A DNA stretch of 64,000 bases from Nocardia aurantia (GTDB lineage Bacteria; Actinomycetota; Actinomycetes; Mycobacteriales; Mycobacteriaceae): NCBI RefSeq assembly GCF_009604425.1, contig NZ_WEGI01000010.1, positions 248,001 to 312,000 on the forward strand, read 5' to 3'. Positions 17,708 to 25,598 of this stretch are shown in pieces. A model generated the notes under the pieces. The model was not told the origin of the DNA. It worked only from the letters and a program-made list of their open reading frames with translations, and did not search any database. The position numbers and the translations under genes were made by a program. Within the stretch, counting starts at the first letter, position 1. Each line of letters begins with the position of its first letter.

Positions 17708-18493
17708 GTGGCACGCAAGCCCTTGATCGCCGGCAACTGGAAGATGAACCTCAATCATCTCGAGGCCATCGCTCTGGTGCAGAAGATCGCATTCGCGTTG
17801 CCGGACAAGTATTTCGACAAGGTGGATGTCACGGTGATCCCGCCGTTCACCGACATCCGCAGCGTGCAGACGCTGGTGGAGGGCGACCGGCTGCGCATCA
17901 CCTTCGGTGCGCAGGACGTGTCGGTGCACAACTCCGGCGCCTACACCGGGGAGATCAGCGCTCCGATGCTCGCGAAGCTCGGCTGCTCGTTCGTGGTGGT
18001 CGGTCACTCGGAGCGCCGCCAGTACCACAACGAGGACGATGCGATCGTGCTCGCCAAGGCCAAGCAGGTGCTGAAGAACGGGATGACCCCCATCGTCTGC
18101 ATCGGTGAGGGCCTCGGTGTCCGGGAGGCGCAGACCCACGTCGCCTACAACCTGGAACAGTTGCGCGGCTCCCTGAAGGGCCTGAGCCCGGAGGAGGTGT
18201 CGAAGACCGTGATCGCCTACGAGCCGGTCTGGGCGATCGGCACCGGTCGCGTGGCGACCCCCGCCGACGCGCAGGAGGTGTGCGGCGCACTGCGCAAGGA
18301 GCTCACCGACCTGGTCGGCGCGGAGGTGGCAGGCGGTGTCCGCATCCTCTACGGCGGCTCGGTGAACGCGAAGAACGTCGGCGAACTGGTCGCGCAGACC
18401 GATATCGACGGCGCGCTCGTCGGCGGCGCGTCGCTGAAGGGCGACGAGTTCGCCACCCTCTCGGCGATCGCCGCGGGCGGCCCGCTGCCCTGA
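17708..18493 (+). CDS. tpiA: Triosephosphate isomerase
   Basis: The protein has 261 residues from GTG 17708. The TIM-barrel catalytic elements are present: Asn/Lys in AGNWKMN, His in VGHSERRQ, catalytic Glu in AYEPVWAIGTG, and the phosphate loop YGGSVNAKN. It interconverts dihydroxyacetone phosphate and glyceraldehyde 3-phosphate. It is the last gene of the glycolytic operon and is followed by a strong hairpin. Confidence 0.98.
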   Translation: MARKPLIAGNWKMNLNHLEAIALVQKIAFALPDKYFDKVDVTVIPPFTDIRSVQTLVEGDRLRITFGAQDVSVHNSGAYTGEISAPMLAKLGCSFVVVGHSERRQYHNEDDAIVLAKAKQVLKNGMTPIVCIGEGLGVREAQTHVAYNLEQLRGSLKGLSPEEVSKTVIAYEPVWAIGTGRVATPADAQEVCGALRKELTDLVGAEVAGGVRILYGGSVNAKNVGELVAQTDIDGALVGGASLKGDEFATLSAIAAGGPLP

Positions 18494-18512
18494 GCGACAG
18501 CATGTTTCGGAG

Positions 18513-18543
18513 ACGGCCCGGCACTCGTGAAGTGCCGGGCCGT
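18513..18543 (+). terminator. Terminator hairpin of the gap-pgk-tpiA operon
   Basis: Perfect 13-bp arms ACGGCCCGGCACT (18513-18525) and AGTGCCGGGCCGT (18531-18543) enclose the loop CGTGA, 20 nt after the tpiA stop. There is only a weak T-rich tail, common in this group. Confidence 0.75.
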
Positions 18544-18647
18544 GTCCGTTCCGGGGCCCGGCGGAATTCCGTACCGTGACGATGGATCCCTGGCGGGCCG
18601 GGTAGAGTTCCGCAGCGGCAGCGCGACGGCCCGATCGGAAAGCGAGC

Positions 18648-19271
18648 ATGGTTCAGCAGGCACAGGGTACGGCCGGCGGGCGGTCGCCGGAGGACATGCC
18701 GGCCTGGCAACTGGCCCGGCGGCGCCAGATCATCGACGCCGCCCTCGCCGCCCTGGCCGATTCGGAGTACGAGCAGGTCCAGATCCGCGATGTCGCCCAG
18801 TCGGCGGGCGTCGCGCTGGGCACCCTCTACCGCTACTTCTCCTCCAAGGAGCATCTGTACGCCGCGGTCCTGCAATCCTGGGCGGAACCCGCGAGCCGCT
18901 CGTTCGACGCCCGGTCGGCCGGACTCGATCCGGTGGAACGGATCCGGGTGCGGATGCGCCGGGTGATCCGCGCGTTCGAGCGGCAGCCGCGGCTGTACAA
19001 GGTGCAGGTGTCGCTGCAGAGCACCGCCGATCCGCAGGCCCGCGCGCTGCTCTCCGACTTCGGCCGCACCGCGCAGGGCTGGCTGACCGCCGATTTCGCC
19101 GCCCTCGGCCCCGGCCACGACCGGGACACCGCGGCCATGTTGTGGTCGGTGATCAGCACCATGTTGTCGGACGCGGTGATCCACGGTGGGCGGCCGATGG
19201 CCGACGTGTACCGGCTGGCCGACCGCTTCATCGATCTGGTCGAACCACGCCTGCGCGCCGCGCTCGGCTAG
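18648..19271 (+). CDS. TetR family regulator (KstR-like C-terminal region)
   Basis: The protein has 207 residues. The helix-turn-helix occupies roughly residues 24-70 (RRRQIIDAALAALADSEYEQVQIRDVAQSAG, VALGTLYRYFSSKEHLYAAVL), closely resembling KstR-type TetR proteins. The C-terminal half is the variable ligand-binding domain. It lies upstream of, and in the same direction as, two ACMSD-like amidohydrolases and may control them. The inducer is unknown; KstR-like proteins usually sense acyl-CoA intermediates. Confidence 0.85.
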   Translation: MVQQAQGTAGGRSPEDMPAWQLARRRQIIDAALAALADSEYEQVQIRDVAQSAGVALGTLYRYFSSKEHLYAAVLQSWAEPASRSFDARSAGLDPVERIRVRMRRVIRAFERQPRLYKVQVSLQSTADPQARALLSDFGRTAQGWLTADFAALGPGHDRDTAAMLWSVISTMLSDAVIHGGRPMADVYRLADRFIDLVEPRLRAALG

Positions 19272-19327
19272 CGCGAACGGAACCTATTCGGACACAAGAT
19301 GTTTCGGTACGTCGCGGGTTCCTGCCC

Positions 19328-19362
19328 TTGTGAAAACAGGAATCGGGTTCTAGTTTTGTTGC
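19328..19362 (+). promoter_or_regulatory. Promoter for a predicted leaderless amidohydrolase transcript
   Basis: TTGTGA (19328-19333), a 17-bp spacer and TAGTTT (19351-19356) are followed by 6 nt and the ATG at 19363. No Shine-Dalgarno is visible. A distant CACAAG (19293-19298) / CTTGTG (19327-19332) inverted pair overlaps the -35 region and could be a regulator site. Confidence 0.45.
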
Positions 19363-20553
19363 ATGAGCACCGAACTGCCGTTCCGCTACTTCGACTGCGA
19401 CAACCACTATTACGAGGCGCTGGACGCGTTCACCCGTCATCTGGAGCCGGAATATCGCAAGCGCGCGATGCAGTGGGCGCAGGTCGACGGTAAGCAGCGG
19501 TTACTGGTCGGCGGCCGGATCAACAAGTTCATCCCGAATCCGACCTTCGATCCGGTCGCCGCGCCCGGCGTGCTCGACGAATACTTCCGCGGCCGCAATC
19601 CGCAGGGGGCGGATCCGAAGACGTTGTTCGGTGCGCTGGAGCCGATCCGCGCGGAGTACCGCGACCGGGACGCCCGGCTCGCGGTGATGGATCGGCAGGG
19701 GATGGCGGCCGCGATCTTCCTGCCCACCCTCGGCGTCGGGATGGAACAGGCCCTCGCCGGTGACCAGCCCGCCCTGCTGGCCGCGTTCCGCGCCTTCAAC
19801 CGCTGGCTCGCCGAGGATTGGGGATTCGCCTACCGGGACCGGATCTTCGCCGCGCCGTATATCACCCTCGCCGATCCGGGCAACGCGGCGCGGGAGCTGA
19901 CCTGGGCGCTGGAACAGGATGCCCGCTTCGTGGTGATGGTCAGCGGACCGGTCACCACCGCGGCGGGCTCGCGGGCGCCGGCGGACCCGATGTTCGACGA
20001 ATTCTGGCGGCTGGCGAACGATTCCGGGATCACGGTGCTGTACCACGGCGGAGAGACGCTGTACACCAGATACCTTCGCGACTGGGGCGAGAGCGACTTC
20101 ACGGAAGCGTTCCGCGCCAACGCCTTCCGCAGCCTGGTGTCGGCGAATCCGGTGCACGACACCCTCGCCAGCCACCTGTCGCTCGGCCTGTTCCACCGCT
20201 TCCCGAACCTGCGCATCGCGACCATCGAGACGGGCTCGGAATGGGTGTTCCACCTGTTCGACAAGCTCACCAAATCGTACGGCCAAGTGCCGCAACTGTA
20301 TCCGGAGGATCCCCGGGAGACGTTCAAGCGGCACGTCTGGGTCTCGCCCTACTACGAGGAGGAACTCGGCGCGCTGCTGGAACTGCTGGGCGCCGACCAC
20401 ATCCTGATGGGCTCGGACTATCCGCATGTCGAGGGCCTGGCCGAACCGGCCACCTATCTGAAGGATCTGCGGAACTTCGACTACACCCAGGCGCAGTGCG
20501 AGGCCGTCATGAAGGACAACGGCTGGTTCCTCGCGACCCGGCGCCCTGCCTGA
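19363..20553 (+). CDS. ACMSD-like amidohydrolase (Amidohydro_2 family)
   Basis: The protein has 396 residues with the TIM-barrel fold of the amidohydrolase-2 family, which includes ACMSD decarboxylases and related metal enzymes. The N-terminal strand reads YFDCDNHYYE in place of the usual D-x-H-x-H. Further metal- or catalysis-related positions are YHGGE, the ETGSEW block and MGSDYPHVEG, where the Asp of GSDYP is the expected catalytic residue. It probably cleaves or decarboxylates a ring-fission or CoA-linked intermediate; the exact substrate is unknown. A second family member follows 41-47 nt downstream. Confidence 0.8.
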   Translation: MSTELPFRYFDCDNHYYEALDAFTRHLEPEYRKRAMQWAQVDGKQRLLVGGRINKFIPNPTFDPVAAPGVLDEYFRGRNPQGADPKTLFGALEPIRAEYRDRDARLAVMDRQGMAAAIFLPTLGVGMEQALAGDQPALLAAFRAFNRWLAEDWGFAYRDRIFAAPYITLADPGNAARELTWALEQDARFVVMVSGPVTTAAGSRAPADPMFDEFWRLANDSGITVLYHGGETLYTRYLRDWGESDFTEAFRANAFRSLVSANPVHDTLASHLSLGLFHRFPNLRIATIETGSEWVFHLFDKLTKSYGQVPQLYPEDPRETFKRHVWVSPYYEEELGALLELLGADHILMGSDYPHVEGLAEPATYLKDLRNFDYTQAQCEAVMKDNGWFLATRRPA

Positions 20554-20600
20554 AACAGTCGCGGGTGCAACACATTCCGAGCAGAGGAGGCACTGTGGCA

Positions 20601-21455
20601 ATGCCCACCGGCATACCGATCGTGGACACCATGATCGGCTTCCCGCACGAGGGATTCGGGCAGTACGACTTCATCCGCAAACAGACCCGCGACAGCGGAT
20701 CCGACGCGATGGAGTTCCCCGTCGAGTACATGTTCAAGGAGGTGCCGAAGGATCTGCCCACCACCGACCCGGTGTCGGTGACCCTGCGCGAGATGGACCG
20801 GTACGGCATCGAGATCGGCGTGATCGGCTGCGGTGACGAACTGTCCCGCCTGGCGCTGAAACGGCACCCGGACCGGTTCGTGCCCACCGGCAGCATCGAC
20901 GATCCCAACGACGTCTCCGGCAGCGTGCGTCGATTGCGCCGGGAATACGAGGAATTCGGTGTCCGGGCCGCGAGTGTCTTTCCCGCCGGGACCTTTCCGC
21001 AGGTGGCGATCGACGACCCGAAGATGTACCCGGTGTACCAGACGTGTGTGGACTTCGGCATCCCGATCTTCTGCACGGCCGGAATCCCCGGCCCCCGCCT
21101 GAAATACGCCGTGCAGGAGGTGTCGCGCATCGATCCGGTGATGTACGACTTCCCCGACTTGGTGTTCGTCACCCGCCACGGGTGCGAACCGTGGGAGGAC
21201 CTGGCGGTGAAGTTGATGCTGAAATGGCCCAACCTGTACTACTCTACCTCCGCCTTCGCGCCGAAGTACTACCCCAAGGCCATCCTCGACTACGCCAACA
21301 CCCGCGGCGCCGACAAGATCCTCTACGGCGGCTACTTCCCGATGGGCCTGTCGCTGGAGCGCATCTTCACCGACATGCCGCACGTACCCTTCCGCGACGA
21401 CGTCTGGCCGAAGTTCCTGAGCGGCAACGCCCGCCGCTTGCTGAATCTGGACTGA
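20601..21455 (+). CDS. Atypical amidohydrolase-2 family protein lacking canonical ligands
   Basis: The protein has 284 residues. The fold is recognisable from the barrel strands (PIVDTMIGFPHEGFG, RFVPTGSIDDPND, IFCTAGIPGP, LVFVTRHGCEPWED). However, the first metal-binding His pair is absent after strand 1, and the usual GSDYP motif is replaced by YGGYFPMG. This makes a classical metal-dependent hydrolase mechanism doubtful, although relatives with this pattern seem to exist in actinobacteria. A strong AGGAGG (20585-20590) precedes two possible starts, GTG 20595 and ATG 20601. Pairing with the preceding gene suggests a two-subunit enzyme or sequential steps. Confidence 0.7.
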   Translation: MPTGIPIVDTMIGFPHEGFGQYDFIRKQTRDSGSDAMEFPVEYMFKEVPKDLPTTDPVSVTLREMDRYGIEIGVIGCGDELSRLALKRHPDRFVPTGSIDDPNDVSGSVRRLRREYEEFGVRAASVFPAGTFPQVAIDDPKMYPVYQTCVDFGIPIFCTAGIPGPRLKYAVQEVSRIDPVMYDFPDLVFVTRHGCEPWEDLAVKLMLKWPNLYYSTSAFAPKYYPKAILDYANTRGADKILYGGYFPMGLSLERIFTDMPHVPFRDDVWPKFLSGNARRLLNLD

Positions 21456-21538
21456 TCTTCCGTCACCGGCCGAATCTCCGTGCCCGGGTGGGTCACTCGG
21501 TGCCGGCGTCGCGTGCTGCACGGTGACGACCGGCGCGA

Positions 21539-23764
21539 TCACCGGGCGGCCAACCGCTCGGCGGCATCCTCGATCCGGTGCTCGGACAACAGGACGGTGG
21601 CCGCGGCCGGGCCGAGCGGGACGAAACTGTCGGCGCTGGTGACGCGAGCGATCGGGCCGGTGAAGCCACCGTCGAGGAGTGCCGCGACCACCGATTCGGA
21701 AACCCCACCGCTGCGGCGGGTTTCGTCGGCGATCAGGACGCGGCCCGTGCTGTGGGCATGTTCCAGCAGGTCGTCGACGGGCAGCGGGGTCAGCCAGCGC
21801 AGATCCAGCACCCGGGCGTGTAGTCCCCGGCCGGCTAGCTTCGCGGCCGCCCGCAGACTCATCGGGACACCGTTGGCGAAGGTGACGATCGTGAGATCGG
21901 TTCCGTCGCCGTGGATTCGGGCGCGACCCAGCGGTGCGGGAGCGGTATCGGGGGACGCCAGCCAGGCATCGTCGCCGGGACGGTGCAGATCGCGGGTGTG
22001 GTACAGGGCGATCGGCTCCAGGAACAGGCACACCCGGCCGTCCACCCGCGCCGCGGACACGCAGGTCCGCAGCATCGCGGCGGCATCGTCGGCTCGGGCC
22101 GGGGAGGCGATCAGCAGCCCGGGGATGTCCCGCAGTGCCGCCACGGAATCGTCGTTGTGGAAGTGGCCCCCGAACCCGCGCTGATAGGCGTAGGCGGCGA
22201 TGCGCACGACCATCGGGTTGCGGAAGCGGCCGTCGGAGAAAAACCGCAGAGTGGCTGCCTCGCCGCGGATCTGGTCCATCGCGTTGTGGACGTAGGCCAG
22301 ATACTGGATCTCCGGGATCGGCACGAACCCGGCGAGGCCCGTCCCGAGCGCGACACCGAGCAGGCTCTGTTCGTCCAGCAGGGTGTCGAAAACCCTTCGC
22401 GCGCCGAAGGATTTCTGCAAACCCTTGGTCACCCCGTAGACACCCCCCTTGCGCCCGACATCCTCACCGAACACGAGGACGTCGTCGTCTCGGGCCAGCA
22501 GCTCACCGAGCGTGACATTGATCGCCTGGGCGAGCGTCGACCGCACCGGCCGGCCGCCGGCCCCGGCGCCCATCCCCGGGTTGTCGACGCGAGGTCGGGC
22601 AGTGCCGGAGGCGATTTCGGGGATGCTGCCGGGTAGTGGGCCCGGTCGCCGGGCGTCCGCGTCGACCAGTTCGGGGTGGCTCGGCGCCAGCGGGGCGACG
22701 ACGGCCGCCGCCGAGGTCAGCTTCGGCTCCGTCGCGACCTGCCCGGCGGTCCGGTCCACCACGGCGGCGATCGCGTCGTAGCGGGCGAGAACTTCTGTGG
22801 CGGTGGCGATTCCGGCGGTGACCAGCATCCGGCCGGTTGCGGTCACCGGATCGTCGTCGAGGTCGTCGGCGATGTCGGAGGCGCGCCGGTATGCCGATTC
22901 GAGGTCCGATCCGGCGTGCCCGAGCAGGCGGACCGTGCGGAGCCGCAGGAAGACCGGGCGGCGGGTGGCGCGCACGCATTCCACCGCCTCGGTCGAAACT
23001 GCCAGGGCCTCCGGCAGATTCGAGCCGTCCGCGGTGAAATATCGCAACCCGGGCCGGTTTCCGTAGGCCTGCTCGATCCAGCCGGGTGGGGTGGGAACGC
23101 TGATGCCGAGACCGTTGTCCTCGCAGACGAACAGGATCGGCATCGGCAAGCGCTGATACGCGGTGTGCACGGCGGCGTTGATCGCGCCCGCGGCGGTGCT
23201 GTGGTTGGCGGACGCGTCGCCGAAGCTGCACAGCACCACGGCGTCGGTGGGCCACGGGGTGAAGCGGCCCAGCCGGGTCGCCCGGTCCAATGCGAAGGCC
23301 AGGCCGACCGCGCGGGGCAGGTGCGAGGCGATCGTGGAGGTCTGCGGGATGATCGCCGCGGCGGCGTTGCCGAACACCTTGTGCCGGCCGCCGGAGATCG
23401 GGTCCGTCGCGGCGGCGACCACGCCGCGTAGCACGTCGCGGATCGGGTCCTGGCCGGGTACGCGATCGCAGCGGTGCACGTAGAACGCGCCGGACCGGTA
23501 GTGCAGCAGCGCCGGATCGGTGACCCGGGTCGCGGCGGCGAGCGCGACGTTGCCCTCGTGGCCAGACGATCCGATGCTGTAGAAGCCACGGCCCGCGGCG
23601 GTCAGGCGGCGCGCGGCGAGATCCAGCTGCCGGCTGGTGACCTGGGCGTCGAACAGGGTGAGGTAGTCGGGACCGCCGGGCCGGTCGCCGGTCGGGCCGG
23701 GCACCGCGGCGGTGACCGCGGCCCGGAAGCGATGATCGAGGGCGGTGTCCGGACCCGACGTCAT
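21539..23764 (-). CDS. Fused alpha-beta E1 component of a thiamine-dependent 2-oxoacid dehydrogenase
   Basis: The protein has 741 residues. The N-terminal half is an E1-alpha (dehydrogenase E1, TPP-binding) with FYSIGSSGHEG and the TPP/Mg region CSFGDASANHSTAAGAINAA...CEDNGLGIS; Ala replaces the second Gly of the usual GDG. The C-terminal half is E1-beta (transketolase-like pyrimidine and C-terminal domains) with VFGEDVGRKGGVYGVTKGL and RGFGGHFHNDDS. In most bacteria these are separate genes. No E2 or E3 gene is adjacent, so it would need a lipoyl partner encoded elsewhere. The substrate (branched-chain 2-oxoacid or acetoin) is unresolved. Confidence 0.85.
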   Translation of the reverse strand: MTSGPDTALDHRFRAAVTAAVPGPTGDRPGGPDYLTLFDAQVTSRQLDLAARRLTAAGRGFYSIGSSGHEGNVALAAATRVTDPALLHYRSGAFYVHRCDRVPGQDPIRDVLRGVVAAATDPISGGRHKVFGNAAAAIIPQTSTIASHLPRAVGLAFALDRATRLGRFTPWPTDAVVLCSFGDASANHSTAAGAINAAVHTAYQRLPMPILFVCEDNGLGISVPTPPGWIEQAYGNRPGLRYFTADGSNLPEALAVSTEAVECVRATRRPVFLRLRTVRLLGHAGSDLESAYRRASDIADDLDDDPVTATGRMLVTAGIATATEVLARYDAIAAVVDRTAGQVATEPKLTSAAAVVAPLAPSHPELVDADARRPGPLPGSIPEIASGTARPRVDNPGMGAGAGGRPVRSTLAQAINVTLGELLARDDDVLVFGEDVGRKGGVYGVTKGLQKSFGARRVFDTLLDEQSLLGVALGTGLAGFVPIPEIQYLAYVHNAMDQIRGEAATLRFFSDGRFRNPMVVRIAAYAYQRGFGGHFHNDDSVAALRDIPGLLIASPARADDAAAMLRTCVSAARVDGRVCLFLEPIALYHTRDLHRPGDDAWLASPDTAPAPLGRARIHGDGTDLTIVTFANGVPMSLRAAAKLAGRGLHARVLDLRWLTPLPVDDLLEHAHSTGRVLIADETRRSGGVSESVVAALLDGGFTGPIARVTSADSFVPLGPAAATVLLSEHRIEDAAERLAAR

Positions 23765-23795
23765 CCCGGCTGCCCGGGTCGGCCGGAAGTGGTGT

Positions 23796-24572
23796 TCATT
23801 CCGCTCGCAGCACCAGGCCGGTGCCGTTGCCGGGATTGCGGAGGGTGAGGGTGTTGCCGTCGACGGTGGCGGTGGTGTGGCCGTCCAGCGCCTGCAAGAC
23901 CTGGCCCTCCAGTTGCATCACGTCGTCGGCGCAGGCCATCCGGGTGGTGGCGAGGTGGAAGGTGACGTCCGAGCCGCCGTTGTCGGGCAAATCCGCGGTG
24001 CCGGTCAGGCGGTTGCAGCCGGCGGAACCGGTGACCGCGCCGTCGGCGGCGATGGTGAGTGTCGGCCGGACCTGATCGAGCGTCGCGGTGCGCACCAGGC
24101 CCTGCGGCTGGATCAGGGTGGTGACGACCCAGGCGGTGCCGGTGAGCGAGCGGTCGGGTTCGACGATTTTCTTGTCCTTCAGCGTGACGATGCTGTTGTT
24201 GCCGGTCAGGGTGAGGGTGTTGCGATCCAGCTTCCACGTCGGGGAGGACCGCAGCAACCCGGTCTGCCAGTCGTCGGCGCCGGACTTGCCGGAGGTGCAG
24301 CCGAGCAGGGTGGTGGCCAGATCCGTCACCACGAGCGTGTCCTCGTCGAACCGGGCCGCACCGGTGCTGGTGTTGCATCCGGCGTCGGCGGTCACCCGGC
24401 CGTCGGCGAAGGCCAGGGTCAGCGGCCCGCCGCCGGGGATCGGGGTCCCGCTGATCCCGGTGGAGACGAACGAGCGGCCCATGGGGTCGCCGGTGGTCGC
24501 GTGGTGCGAGGAACAGGCGGCCAGCGCCGCGACGGCCAGCAGGGGGAGCACACGCAGCACGGGAGCCGACAT
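23796..24572 (-). CDS. META-domain lipoprotein with two HslJ-like repeats
   Basis: The protein has 258 residues. A lipoprotein signal ends in LAAC (about residues 17-20). Two META/HslJ-type domains follow, each with an SAGCNRLTG- or DAGCNTSTG-like core and the LxLxxxxG pattern; the first starts near RSFVSTGISG and the second near GTAWVVTTLI. Such proteins sit on the outer membrane face; HslJ-type domains are linked to stress or antibiotic tolerance, but no activity is proven. It lies 31 bp upstream of the E1 gene on the same strand, with no obvious functional link. Confidence 0.8.
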   Translation of the reverse strand: MSAPVLRVLPLLAVAALAACSSHHATTGDPMGRSFVSTGISGTPIPGGGPLTLAFADGRVTADAGCNTSTGAARFDEDTLVVTDLATTLLGCTSGKSGADDWQTGLLRSSPTWKLDRNTLTLTGNNSIVTLKDKKIVEPDRSLTGTAWVVTTLIQPQGLVRTATLDQVRPTLTIAADGAVTGSAGCNRLTGTADLPDNGGSDVTFHLATTRMACADDVMQLEGQVLQALDGHTTATVDGNTLTLRNPGNGTGLVLRAE

Positions 24573-24662
24573 GGGCCGATCCTAACGATCACCGGGAGGG
24601 CGGCCGGACCGCCGCGCCGCCGCCCCGGCCACGGCTGATTCGGAACGCCGCCGGGGGCCGTT

Positions 24663-24675
24663 TAGACTGTCGGGC
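24663..24675 (+). promoter_or_regulatory. -10 element for predicted leaderless secG
   Basis: TAGACT (24663-24668) lies 7 nt before ATG 24676, with TTCGGA 18 bp further upstream as a weak -35. No Shine-Dalgarno is visible. Confidence 0.5.
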
Positions 24676-24909
24676 ATGCGCATGTTCCTGGACATCCTGC
24701 TGGTGATCACCAGTGTGCTGCTGGTGCTGCTGGTGCTGTTGCACCGGGCGAAGGGCGGCGGTCTGTCCAGCCTCTTCGGCGGTGGCGTGCAGGCCAGCCT
24801 CTCCGGCTCGACCGTGGTGGAGAAGAACCTCGACCGCATCACCGTGTTCGTGGGCCTGATCTGGGTCATCTCGATCCTCGGCATCGGTTTCCAGATCAAG
24901 TTCTCCTGA
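24676..24909 (+). CDS. secG: Preprotein translocase subunit SecG
   Basis: The protein has 77 residues, the usual SecG length. It has two transmembrane segments (ILLVITSVLLVLLVLLHRAK and ITVFVGLIWVISILGIGFQ) separated by the conserved GGGLSSLFGGG cytoplasmic loop. It assists SecYEA-mediated protein export by membrane topology changes. It is monocistronic and followed by a strong hairpin. Confidence 0.95.
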   Translation: MRMFLDILLVITSVLLVLLVLLHRAKGGGLSSLFGGGVQASLSGSTVVEKNLDRITVFVGLIWVISILGIGFQIKFS

Positions 24910-24930
24910 GCCGCGGCGACTACGCTCGAC

Positions 24931-24967
24931 CGCGTGTGGGGCCGGCCTGAACCCGGCCCCACACGCG
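24931..24967. terminator. Strong bidirectional terminator hairpin after secG
   Basis: Perfect 15-bp arms CGCGTGTGGGGCCGG (24931-24945) and CCGGCCCCACACGCG (24953-24967) flank the loop CCTGAAC. It lies between secG and the convergent S1-domain gene. Confidence 0.8.
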
Positions 24968-24977
24968 TGTCACCGGA

Positions 24978-25223
24978 TCACGGCGCCGGCACGACGCTCA
25001 GCCGCGGCGGGCCCCATTCGGCGATCCGCACGGGCAGCCGATCACCGACATTCGGCGGCACGACCCACGAATCCTGGTGCAGCAGACCGTGGATTCCGGG
25101 AGCGACCTCGACGAACGCGCCGAACGGAACCACCGACACCACGGTCGCGTCGACCAGAGCGCCGACCCCGTGCTGATCCTGGAACTCCTGCCAACGGGCA
25201 GGCGACATCTCATGAGAGGACAT
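24978..25223 (-). CDS. Small S1-domain RNA-binding protein
   Basis: The protein has 81 residues. Nearly the whole protein is one S1/OB fold: VDATVVSVVPFGAFVEVAPGIHGLLHQDSW is the typical S1 core. ATG 25223 is preceded by AAGGAGGTGA (complement of 25229-25238), which matches the full anti-Shine-Dalgarno of 16S rRNA and decides the start. It probably binds RNA or ribosomes; single-S1 proteins act in RNA decay or translation control. A long leader with several GC-rich hairpins precedes it. Confidence 0.75.
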   Translation of the reverse strand: MSSHEMSPARWQEFQDQHGVGALVDATVVSVVPFGAFVEVAPGIHGLLHQDSWVVPPNVGDRLPVRIAEWGPPRLSVVPAP

Positions 25224-25376
25224 TGATTTCACCTCCTTCGCAATCCCTGGAAACATCTGCAACGCAGAGGGAATGCGTGGAGGGCGGGCCTCGCGCCCGC
25301 GCCGCGCTCAACGCGCGGCCGGGGAACCTGTCTGTGTACGGCGGTTAGCCGACCCGGCAGTCATGCGGCTACTATA
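25224..25376 (-). promoter_or_regulatory. Promoter and structured 5' leader of the S1-domain gene
   Basis: On the minus strand TATAGT (complement of 25371-25376) is a good -10. The transcript would carry a leader of about 140 nt before the start codon. It contains potential stems, for example CCGCGC/GCGCGG and GGGCG/CGCCC, and ends in the exceptional Shine-Dalgarno. The rest of the 375-bp gap (25377-25598) is the intergenic repeat listed separately. Confidence 0.4.
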
Positions 25377-25408
25377 GCTTCCGCTGCGCCCGGGGGGCTC
25401 GTTGTTTG

Positions 25409-25581
25409 CCTGCTTGGTGGTGACAGGCTGTGTTTTTGGCCTCCGCTTCGCTCCGGCGGGTTCGCGGCCCCTGAGTCTCGATCCTTCCCTCCTCCGGCTC
25501 CTCCGCTTCGCTCCCCCGCCTCCGTCGGTCCAGGATCGAGACGGGCCGCGAACAACGGGGTCGGGCCTGCTTATTGGTGAC
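25409..25581. repeat. Dispersed intergenic repeat unit with internal dyad
   Basis: A unit of about 157 bp starts with CCTGCTTGGTGGTGAC (25409) and is followed by a second start, CCTGCTTATTGGTGAC (25566-25581). Inside, GTTCGCGGCCC...GTCTCGATCCT is mirrored by AGGATCGAGAC-GGGCCGCGAAC (25532-25552), so the unit can form a long stem; CCTCCGCTTCGCTCC occurs twice. The first 50 bp recur at 63951-64000 with 3 mismatches. No protein is apparent. It lies downstream of the SDR gene. Confidence 0.75.
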
Positions 25582-25598
25582 CGCAGTCCCTCTGGGAG

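Noticed and set aside
19363..19400. A KstR motif upstream of the first amidohydrolase
   Set aside because: Only a half-site (GTTCTA) with wrong spacing is present; the full TnnAACnnGTTnnA pattern is missing.
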